Origin: Apoderus coryli
Lineage: Eukaryota > Arthropoda > Insecta > Coleoptera > Attelabidae
Assembly (NCBI GenBank): GCA_911728435.2
Contig: OU452199.1
Location: forward strand, 40,249,253 to 40,313,252
Length of the DNA stretch: 64,000 nucleotides
Direction of reading: 5' to 3'
Positions 48,718 through 60,700 of this stretch are shown here, in pieces. Positions within the stretch are counted from its first letter, which is position 1, and each line of letters starts with the position of its first letter. Both the position numbers and the translations under genes were made by a program. The notes beneath the pieces were generated by a model. It ran no database searches. It was not told where the DNA came from and was given only the letters and a program-made list of their open reading frames with translations.

Positions 48718-51700
48718 GAGCCCACCCGGGGGCGAATTTTTTTTTGCTTGAATAAATAAATTATAAAAATATTTTTATCCATACGACTACGATAACTACG
48801 TTATAGCTACACACCAGATACCTAGCTGTAATCGTAGCAATCAATGTACTTTTCCGGACGAAAAAACTGCGAAAAGGCAAAAACAGTCTCATCAGCATAA
48901 AAAACGTTTTTATTGTCGTATTCGCAAAGGTGTGATCCATATCGAACACAGGAAGAACTATCAGGGGACAGAAGAAGGACAAATCAACTACTTTTCGCCC
49001 GCAAGAAGTGCTGTTTCACCAAGGCAACGCTCCAGGCTATTCATCTCGAATCTGCCCGGCCCAATTGGATAAATTGGGCATAAGATACAAACGCATCTGG
49101 AAAAAATTGTCAGGCGTCCTAGATTCTTCTTATTTAAGATCCTCTTCAATATATAATTTAAATCTTCAATGGTATAGGGCAGAATTATTTGAATATGCTG
49201 CCGGAAATAGTTCTAAAACATACCTATACTACTTAAAGGTTAGGAAATACATTAATCTTGCCTTTAGCTGCTACTCCAAACACACGACCCATATCAGGTT
49301 GCTGAATCGTTAACGCCGGCTCTTTCTTGCCTTGAATTGAATACAATCCAGCTCTAGGGCATGTCACACGTTTATTTTCTCTATCAGCAATACACAGTCT
49401 ATCTAGAGATTCAATAAGAGCCAAAGCGTGAGGCACTTGTAGCGATAGAAATTCTGAAATAAACACATTTAAAATAATAAATAAAATTAATACCTACCAA
49501 TACTAGATAATAAAAATTGTGCTGTAAATTTAGAGACACAGGCAAATTGTCAGTTCCTGTATTATGTCCTATCGTACTAATTTGATAATAAATGTTTATA
49601 TCTATCCATTTTGAGATTTGAAATTATTGAAAGTGAATTAAATCAGCTGCTGGTGAAAATTTTATAAAAATGACATCATACATCATTGACGTTTGCATTC
49701 TCAACCACAGGATATTGAAAGTAGAACCAGTAGAAGCGAGGCACGGCTTACTGAATTAGCACAACAATGCCTCAGCTATTTCAATCGTATATACAAAATC
49801 TGTGGGAGGAGGCACTGCAATAATAAAACTTTACTGGGTTTCTCAGGCTCGAGACGAATAGTCGAATAGTTGTGGCATTGTCTTTGTTTGTGGTTGTGGT
49901 TTCCTAAAGCTCTGAAAATACATAACCTTAAAAAATTTATTTAATTTAATTTCCTTCTGTCAGGTATAAACATTATTCTATGTTCTGTATTGAACTATCA
50001 ACATAAATAACATCTAACGAAAAATTGTTACAAGTTCCAATTCGCTAATTTCGTCAAGAAGTAGTTTTTACTAAGTTATTTCATTGAGCTAGACAAGAGG
50101 TCCTTATGGAAAAAGAAAAGCATACCGAAAAGGTAAAATCGTGTAAGTACGAACTCTGGAAGACAATATTTGTATCCTTTTAGCTAGCATAATTCAGCAC
50201 ATTTTTAAAACAATTCAGTATAACTATTTTCTACTTCCTAACCTTGACCGGTCGGTATAGTCCTCAGCAAATCTCCAGCTGCGTTATACTTCAAAATCCT
50301 ACTATTGCAATAACCATCAGCTAAAAATATTTCGCCAGTAGAGGCTACAGCAAACGATGTAGGTTTACATAAATGTTTGGTGTCTGATCCGGGTTCGAAA
50401 CGTTGACCAAACGTCAGTGTTGGCGTCAGTTCACCAGGTTTAAACTAAAAACAATTTTAATTTATCGTCAATTTGAAATAGTGAATAATTTAAGATTAAA
50501 AATATATCACGTGGCGCCACCTAGCGGTATAGCGGCAAATTACTGGTCAGAAGATTCCTACACCGGACAAGAAGAATAGAAATCTTCAAACTGTCCAGTC
50601 GCCACAACGAGACGGTACCCTATAAGGCCGTGTAAAAGATCAACTTTATAGGGTAACATAACACCTAGATTAGTTAATAATAGGTACCTTAAAAGCTTGA
50701 TGCAAGGCAACATCTGTCAACCATATGTTGTCATGTCTGTCAATTGTTAATCCATGTGGCATATAGAAGAATTTTGCGCCCCATTTTCCAAGGACCTTTC
50801 CAGTTTGTGGATCCAAAGTAAGGACCGTGTACTCATCTATTGGTCCCAATTGGATTTGTTGGTAGTGTTCAGTTGAATTGAAGGAGCTACAAGTATGCGT
50901 AAGAGTATGATATTTGAATTAGCGTTTTATTCAAAAACTAAAAAAAAGTGATTTGGTTTTTGTCTACGGTAGGAATCGAACCCACATCTCTCACGTGCCA
51001 GGTGGTTACCCTAGCAGCTAAGCTACTGTGTTGCATAGTTCGATCTTTTTCAATTGACAAATACCATGCTTTCATCGGTACAAGACCCTTATATTAAAGC
51101 TATGAAAGAGATAAAAATAAATGCCGTTCGCAAGGGTTCAATTATAAACTCACTTTTCATCCCATTTTCTATCAGCCCGATGAAAAATAACTGGTTGCAA
51201 TGCAGAGTTCACAGATACACCTGAAACTTGTCCTATGTGCAACGGTTCTTGCGGCCAGTTCTTAACAGCTTTGGGTATGTCAGGTTTATCGGCTGGATCT
51301 TCCCCTGATCCAAATGAGGTTGCTGCAGCTGGATCATTTTGGAACTCTTCTGGCTGAAAATAATATTGACAATCATTAGCAACAATGCTGAAAAAACTGA
51401 AATCAAAGGAAGGATTTGGATTTTTAAATAAATAAAAATGAATCGACGTTCTAGATGATCATATGAAACCAATTACCTTGATAGGTGAGGTCATTGAACA
51501 GAAGTCTGAAGTAAAATATCTAGGAATCACCTTAGATAGTAAACTTCTTTGGAATAAGCAACGGTTAGTAAAGCTCTGATGGTGTGCAGGAATCTGGCAA
51601 TCCAGATTGGAGCTGTAAACCCAAAATACTGGGGTGGGTGTACACCATGATTGTGATACTATCATAACCTATGGGGCCATAGTCTGGCACTCTAAGGCAG

Positions 51701-54700
51701 GACAAATTAACAAGGAGAACTTGAGAACGAAGGCATTACAGATCATTAAGAACCTCACACCTCTGCATTTGGTCATAGAAAGAGCAGCAAATGAGATCAT
51801 AATCAGACTGTCTCGGGAGGGTGCTGGAGATGGGAGGATCAAGAATAAGGGAGCTTGGATATTTCTGATCAAACACATCCCATCTCTAAACCTGCCTAGT
51901 TAAGTAACCGCAAAATCTTCCTGGATTCATACATTCCAAGATATTCCTTCATCCATGAAAGATTTAAAATCTATTTGGATCTCAGTAAGAACGGCCAACG
52001 TTTTCTTACAGGATTTGTTACAGGATATCGTCGCCTTATATGGCAAGATTAGACGTAGAAGAGAACGTCGAATGCAGCTGGACTCCATTGCATAAAAAAG
52101 GCACACAATCACCCAAGAGGTTTAAAGTCAGCCGGAAAACTTATGACGACCATCTTTTGGAAATCATATTGTTTGATTATAAAGATAAAGGTGTTTCGAT
52201 CACTGGTTACGCTACGCTTCAATCTTAGAACAACAACAGAGAAAAAAAGAAGAGGTAAATTTACGAAGGTGCACCTTCGTAGCGTTCACCAGTGATCGAA
52301 ACACCTTCGTAAATTTGCCTCTTTTATCGAAACATGTTTCGATCATTAATAATAATAATAATAATATTTATTCTGTCAAAAAATAGTACATTTCTGTACA
52401 TAGACACGTCAAGATTACAACACCTATTACATAGACGCATAAATTAAATGTCAATATAAGTTAGACCATAATACAAACATATATAAATACTTATAACAGT
52501 CTTTGTCACATATTAAAAACAATAAATTTGTATACACTTCAAATTACAAAAATCAGTCACTAATCCAACATACATACAATGCGCTACGCTTCAATCTTAG
52601 AACCGCAACAGATAAAAAAGAAGAGGCAAATTTATGAAGGTTATCTTGCTCTCTCAATGTTAAAGTCACAAGAGTCGTATTGCGCTACCTGCTCTGCACA
52701 AAGTGGGCTCCGATATTATAAATCACCCATTCTACAGAGTGATTCATTATGGTTGCAACAACCAAAAACTGGAGATTCCTGAAAACAATTCAAGCAGTTT
52801 TTGCCATTGAACCCATGTCCGCAAATGCTTCGTTATCGAGATACAGGGTGTCCAAATTTAGTGGTCAAATTAACTTTTTTGTTCATTTCTCAAAAACTAG
52901 CTAACCGATTTTGACAAACTTTTACATGCATTTGAGGACAGATAATCTAAAATATTCTGGATTATTTTGGCTTTCATTAACTGTTCATTGGCGTAGATAT
53001 AGGGTGCATTTGGATATTTTATACACATAAATTAGTTAAACACAGCTTTGACAAGATTCATTATTTTAAATTATTACTTTTTTAAAAAGAGCAACTTATA
53101 AGCTAGAAAAAAGTTAATTACGTCGATGTTGTGGTTTCTACCATTTTTATGGAAACCGATAAATTGCAAGTTAATGGTAGATATAAATCAAAATAACGTT
53201 TACCAGAAATCAAAATGAAAAATCAAAGTTGCCGTGCAAAACGATTTAATAATAACAAATTACTTAACAACAAATTTTAAGGCCTATCAGTACAATTAAA
53301 AATTTAACAATAAAAAAACTAAACTCGAAATTAAAATAAGAAAATTAATAACTGCGTAAAATAAAACAACTTTAGTTTTAAATATTTCCAAACTTTTTAT
53401 AATATACAAATTTATATTTCAAAATTACACGACATGTTTCGTCCACACAGTGGCTTTATCAAGTGTAACTTAAGACTAAAATACAAAATATTTATATGGT
53501 TTATACAGGTAATAAAATATAGTAAAAGTTTAACAAAATGAAAACTAATAACTAGGTCACAGGTGCATAAAAACTACCTAGGGTTACAAAAATTAAAAGA
53601 GGTTTAACAAAGGGGAATTATTTAAATCTGTTTGGCTATTGAGTAATTTGTTAGAATATTTAAGTTTGTTTATTTCTAATGATTCTAAAAGATCCAGCTT
53701 TTTACTTTTGTTTTCTATGTGAATAATTTTGAAATTATCGTTAAAATTATGATTATGTTCTAAAAGATGGTTAGAGTAATTAGAATTATCTTTTTTCTTG
53801 ATATAACTTAAGTAGTGTTCCTTAATTCTTTTAGAAAAACTTCGACCTGTCTGTCCTATGTAAACCCGATCGCAGTCTCCACACGTCAGTTCATACACTC
53901 CAGATTTTTCTCTCTTATCTATTTTTGATTTTGAATTTTTGATAATTTTTCCTATTGTATTGTTGGTCTTAAAAGCTATTTTTATATTATGTTGGTTAAA
54001 AAATTTTGAAATATAGGAACAATTATGGCCTGAGTAGGTAATTAAGCCATAATTTTGGGGATCTTTTGGGCTTTGAGGGAAAACAGTGTTGATTGTTTTT
54101 TTGTAATTAATTTTGTTTAGGATTTTTTCTACTATTGTCGGTTGATAACCATTGTTTACTGCTATTTGTTTAATTATATTAAGTTCTTTCTTGAAGTTAA
54201 CTTTATTTAATGGAATATTAACAAGTCTATGGATCATACTGTGGAATGCGGCTAGTTTATGTTGGATAGGATGATTAGATGTATTATGTATAATTGTGTC
54301 TGTATGTGTAGGTTTATGAAAAATCGAAAACGAGTGTCTGTTACTTACTTTAGTGATTGTTAAATCAAGAAAATTGATAGAGTTGTTCGTTTCTTGTTGT
54401 ATTGTAAATTTTATGTTAGGGTGCTGATTGTTGATAAATTCAAAAAACTGGGTAAGTTGTCTATCAGTTCCTACAAAACAAGCAAGTACATCATCCACGT
54501 ATCTATACCAATAGACAAAGTTCTTAAAGAGAGGGTGTTGTTCTATTTTAAGTTCAAGATTGTTCATAAAAATTTCTGCTAATAGGGGACTCAAAGGATT
54601 GCCCATTATCAAACCATTGGTACTGCTGTAAATATTTTGGTTGAATTCAAAATAATTTTGGTTTAAGCATGTTTCTAAGGCTGTTAAAATATCTTGTTTA

Positions 54701-57700
54701 ACTATGCAATTAGTTTTATTGGAATTTAGTAGGTTTTCTATGAGAGGTGTAATTTCGTTTATAGGTACATCAAGAAAACTGAGGAATTTTTAAATCCAGA
54801 CAGTTACAAGATTTTGCAGAAAGATCCTACAAATAAATTTCATAAACAAATACAATCAATTATCAACAATTGTAAAAGTCTGTTTAACGATTATGATTCC
54901 AGAAGCTTAAATATTATGAACCCTCAAGCTCCAAAACTTTATTCACTTCTGAAGCTTCATAAAAATGGTTGTCCTGTAAGACCTGTTGTCTCATTCTACA
55001 CGTCTCCCTCATATAGAGTTTCTCAAAGACTGACAAAAATTATCGTAGATATCACTAAATTTTCACCTAAATATGCCATAAAAAACTCTTTTGAATTATC
55101 TCGGAAAATACAAAATATTACATTACCTAGCAATGCTAAACTTATATCATTTGATGTCACTAACCTCTTTCCAAGTGTACCTATAAACGAAATTACACCT
55201 CTCATAGAAAACCTACTAAATTCCAATAAAACTAATTGCATAGTTAAACAAGATATTTTAACAGCCTTAGAAACATGCTTAAACCAAAATTATTTTGAAT
55301 TCAACCAAAATATTTACAGCAGTACCAATGGTTTGATAATGGGCAATCCTTTGAGTCCCCTATTAGCAGAAATTTTTATGAACAATCTTGAACTTAAAAT
55401 AGAACAACACCCTCTCTTTAAGAACTTTCTCTATTGGTATAGATACGTGGATGATGTACTTGCTTGTTTTGTAGGAACTGATAGACAACTTACCCAGTTT
55501 TTTGAATTTATCAACAATCAGCACCCTAACATAAAATTTACAATACAACAAGAAACGAACAACTCTATCAATTTTCTTGATTTAACAATCACTAAAGTAA
55601 GTAACAGACACTCGTTTTCGATTTTTCATAAACCTACACATACAGACACAATTATACATAATACATCTAATCATCCTATCCAACATAAACTAGCCGCATT
55701 CCACAGTATGATCCATAGACTTGTTAATATTCCATTAAATAAAGTTAACTTCAAGAAAGAACTTAATATAATTAAACAAATAGCAGTAAACAATGGTTAT
55801 CAACCGACAATAGTAGAAAAAATCCTAAACAAAATTAATTACAAAAAAACAATCAACACTGTTTTCCCTCAAAGCCCAAAAGATCCCCAAAATTATGGCT
55901 TAATTACCTACTCAGGCCATAATTGTTCCTATATTTCAAAATTTTTTAACCAACATAATATAAAAATAGCTTTTAAGACCAACAATACAATAGGAAAAAT
56001 TATCAAAAATTCAAAATCAAAAATAGATAAGAGAGAAAAATCTGGAGTGTATGAACTGACGTGTGGAGACTGCGATCGGGTTTACATAGGACAGACAGGT
56101 CGAAGTTTTTCTAAAAGAATTAAGGAACACTACTTAAGTTATATCAAGAAAAAAGATAATTCTAATTACTCTAACCATCTTTTAGAACATAATCATAATT
56201 TTAACGATAATTTCAAAATTATTCACATAGAAAACAAAAGTAAAAAGCTGGATCTTTTAGAATCATTAGAAATAAACAAACTTAAATATTCTAACAAATT
56301 ACTCAATAGCCAAACAGATTTAAATAATTCCCCTTTGTTAAACCTCTTTTAATTTTTGTAACCCTAGGTAGTTTTTATGCACCTGTGACCTAGTTATTAG
56401 TTTTCATTTTGTTAAACTTTTACTATATTTTATTACCTGTATAAACCATATAAATATTTTGTATTTTAGTCTTAAGTTACACTTGATAAAGCCACTGTGT
56501 GGACGAAACATGTCGTGTAATTTTGAAATATAAATTTGTATATTATAAAAAGTTTGGAAATATTTAAAACTAAAGTTGTTTTATTTTACGCAGTTATAAT
56601 GAATTTCCAACAAGTATCGGCTAATTCTATTCAAAAAAAAAAAAAAAGAAAATTAATAACAACTGTTCAAACTGCCCTCCATTGACAGTAATGTACATTT
56701 TACATCTTTCAACTAATGAATTTGTAGCTCTAATAAGGATATTATGATTGTTTCTTATTTTCCTAGCAGCTTCATGAACTATCTCCAGTAGTTGGTTTTC
56801 ATTTATAATTGGTACACTGTAAACCAATTGTTTCTTGTACCCCCATAAAAAGAAGTCGAGCGGATTCAGATCCGGTGATCTTGGAGGCCACTCAATGGAA
56901 CCTCCCAAACCAATCAAATTGTTTCCAAACAGTTGATTTAAAACTTTAGTTACTTGTCTACCACGGTGCGCAGGGGCTCCGTCATGTTGATACCACATGT
57001 TTTGAACAATATTCAGAGGTACATCCTCAATAAATTCGGGAAGGCGGTTGTGTAGGAAAAGACTGTATTGATTTGAGTTTAAATGCCCATTAATTATGAA
57101 CAACGGCAATAATTTATTGTTAAACATGCCACCCCAAACATTGATACTAAAACGTTCTTGAAAATTTCGCGGCTTAATAACACGAGGGTTGTTTAAAGAC
57201 TATACATGTTCATTATGGTTTGTATTTATGCCATCTCTAGTAAAAGTTGCTTCATGTGACCAGAGCACTTTCTCTAAAAATCTTTCATCTTCTTGATGCT
57301 TACCAAGAACCCAATTACAAAATAGTAGGCGCCTTTCACGGTCTCCAGGATGTAGGGCCTGGACATCTTGATGATGATAGAGATAGAGCATTTCTCGATT
57401 TAATAGTCTCCAAACAGTTGACCGAGGTAATGCCAATTGAGTTGGTATTCTTCTAGTGCTTATTTTCGGATCGTCTAAAACTAAATCCACTATGTTTTGT
57501 GATATAGATGACGTCTATTAGGATACCTAATTTGGTATTCTCTGGCCGCTGCTCTTGCATTTGCATTACACAAACATATTCTTCAATTGAAAAACTCATT
57601 TTAATTTAGAAAAAAACATTCGCAATATTAAAAAGAACTACGAAATAATAAAACAATTTTAACTACTTTAAATTTGTTGCTGTCAAAGTTTTTTTTTATT

Positions 57701-60700
57701 ATTTTCAATTTTTACGACCTCTATTATTGTTATAGTGAGAAAATAATGGGTTTTAGGTCTTTTGTAAAAGAAACTAATGTATTTTAAGCCAACGTTTCGA
57801 CAATCTTTATTGTCATCCTCAGGGCACAAATCATTGTTTCTTTTTGTCGGTAAGAATTTTTGATATAAACGAGACACGCACAAACAGAACACATGTATGT
57901 ATACTTATGTATAAATAAAATAACATAAAAGCATAACAACAATACAATATCACTAGTCGTCTAATCTGGATTTTTTTTATTGTTGCGGCATTCATTTTCC
58001 ACGGCAACTTTGATTTTTCATTTGGTTTTCTGGTAAACGTTATTTTGATTTAAATCTACTATTAACTTGCAATTTATCGGTTTCCATAAAAATGGTAGAA
58101 ATCACAACATCGACGTAATTAACTTTTTTGTAGCTTATAAGTTGCTCTTTTTAAAAAAGTAATAATTTAAAATAATGAAGCTTGTCAAAGCTGTCTTTAA
58201 TTAATTTATGTGTAAATTTACCCAAATGCCCCCTATATCTACGCCAATGAACAGTTAATGAACGCCAAAATAATGCAGATTATTTTAGGTTATCGGTCCC
58301 CAAATGCATGTAAAATTTTGTCGAAATCGGTTAGCTAGTTTTTGAGACATGCACAAGAAAGTTAATTTGACTACTAAATTTGGACACCCTGTATCTCGAT
58401 AACGAAGCATTTGCGGACATGGTTTCAATGGCAAAAAATGCTTAAATCACTTTCAGCAATCTCCAGTTTTCGTTTGTTGTAACCATAATGTAATATAGTC
58501 CAGACCTGGTGCTGATATTGAAAGAGATACTGAGACGAATATAAATGTAGCTCGCTAATTTGATGAGTTGCACATTCCTGGTGAACAAACCTCGTAGAAT
58601 AATCACGAATTTCTAAAGGTACTTACACCCACTTCTCTGTCATCTATGGCACACAACACAATAATAACCAGTCCAAAGAAAAGCAAAGTACATCCCGCAA
58701 CAACATATTCACGTCTAGTCTGCATTTTTAATCACAACATGTCTTAACCGGGTAGGTACATTCTTGTGCAGACTAGACACGTTAACAACCGAAATCTTAT
58801 TGAAGACGAAGTCAAGCAATATTAGCACTAAATTTTACACAGAAGACTCGTAACTTTATTCACTAAAATCGTTTCAATATTTATAGGTGAAAATTAATAT
58901 TGTAGAACTTTTTTTTTATCTGTTTGGTAGGTATGTGTGTACATATTATAGTTTGTTACCGCGCCAAACTGAAAGTTATATTATACCTAGATAGGTCGTG
59001 GACTTGAAAAGGCAAGAGAGCGTAACTGTTATATTTAAGTACTGTTAATGTTCATATACCGACAAATAATACACAGTGTACTTTGTGTATATTTTTATGT
59101 TTACACATTCAGCAAGATTGTGATGAAATATTACGATATAGTTTGGTGAACAGTGGTTAATTAAATTTTTAAAATATAAACTAGGAATTTACTACTACTA
59201 AAATCCTGATACATCATGATCATTAACCACAGTAAATAAACTGTTAGATAGATATATTTATTCACCATCTTATGTTACAAAACATGTATAGTACGTCAAA
59301 AAAGAACAAAAATTAATCAATCAAAGTTACAGCAACACAGACAGGCTTACTGTAACAAAATATACATTTCTATTTCTAATAACTCAGTTTTGCAGTTTCT
59401 AATTTCTTCGTATACTAATAATAAATGATATTGTATCTGCTCGCTAGGTCGCACCACCTATATTAAGTGTGTTTAAAATACTAAATATCTGAATTTGGTA
59501 TACAACGTTTTTTGTTAGGTTCGCGTTAGCAAATATGAATTATTTGTTTCTCATTTCTATTTGCACACGAATACTGGCAGCTCTTGGCTTTGTAAACTGA
59601 ATTTACAATAATATATTGTCAAAGTTGTTACGGCTTAGTGTCAGGTAATTTTACTAAGAAAATTATCAAATAATATGAAATGTTAATTAGAACTTTTATT
59701 TTCAGTATTTGTAAAAACGTAAATAGAATAAAACCCCCCAACATATTGTCGAAAATTACGTTTGATTTGCGTACGAACAACCCCTAATAAAAACAAAATA
59801 GTCTTATTGTTTCATTACAAACAAATTAAAATAGCAACAACATAAAACAAACTAAAATCTAGAAAAATCTTACAATATCGCTTCTGAAATAATCCTCAAA
59901 GGTATAAAAAGCTTGAGATATCAAAAATGATTTAATACTTTTGTTAAACTGGACTTCACCAAGGTTCTTTATGTGAGACGGCAGCTTATTATAAAATTTA
60001 ACACAGTAATAGTCAGAGCCTTTCCTAGTCCTCAATAGGCCGTGAAATTCAGGCAATATGTCATTTCGATTTCGCGTACCATAATTATGCATATCAGAGT
60101 GAAGAGTGAAATGCGAGGCATTGGTTCGAATGTAGCCAAGATAGTTTAAGTTGTACAAGGAAGGCAAAGTAAGTAGTCCGTGTTCAACAAAATACTTTTT
60201 ACAGCTGTCACGCCAACCGAGCCCCAACATTGTACGTAAACATCTCCTCTGTAGCTTGAAGATTTTCATTGCATGGGAACTATGACCCCAGTTCAAAATA
60301 CCATACGACATACGGGAAACAAAATAACCGTGATATACCGTCAACAGACTGGCGATTGAAACACTCTGCGCAAGCCTTCTGATGAGATATATGACCCTGG
60401 ACAGCGAGCACCCAAGCTCTCGAACATGACTCTCCCAGGTTAATTTAGGATCAAGATGAACCCCAAGGAACCTCACGCGAACATCGCTCTGAAGATCGAT
60501 AGGCGCAGAATGCAATGTAAAGTTCATGCTCTGAGTTTTAGCCTGATTCAAGCTCAGTTCATTTGCCAGAAACCAATTGGCTATGTCAGTGTCAACAGCA
60601 TTAACCAACTCCCCTAAAGGGTCGTTTGGTCGATATCTAATCAGACTAGTTGTGTCGTCAGCAAAGAGTATTATATTTGAGTCTTCTTGAAATTTGTATA

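Larger units (their letters stand above)
53348..54769 (-). mobile_element. Penelope-like element, 5'-truncated copy (minus)
   Basis: A 1422-nt copy that is the complement of 55176-56597 with, as far as I can see, a single coding difference (Val for Leu before YWYRYVDD). It begins within the RT (…VPINEIT) exactly where the plus copy starts, and runs through the GIY-YIG domain, stop (53593), hammerhead-like motif (53422-53471) and 3' end. Confidence 0.95.
54770..56597 (+). mobile_element. Penelope-like element, 5'-truncated copy (plus)
   Basis: Joined head-to-head to the minus copy at 54769/54770 with no spacer. It extends about 406 nt further 5' than its partner. Coding to 56352, then a 3' UTR with the hammerhead-like motif, ending ...TTTTACGCAGTTAT. 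The following ATGAATTTCCAACAAGTATC, GGCTAATTCTATTC (56600-56634) recurs in reverse at 62175-62212 next to the third copy, so the real element may continue past 56597. Confidence 0.93.

Noticed and set aside
50965..51030. A functional tRNA gene
   Set aside because: Acceptor and anticodon stems do not pair although A and B boxes are present.
53348..56597. The Penelope inverted pair as an assembly artefact
   Set aside because: Cannot be excluded without reads, but the single difference between arms and the unequal 5' truncation argue for two real copies.
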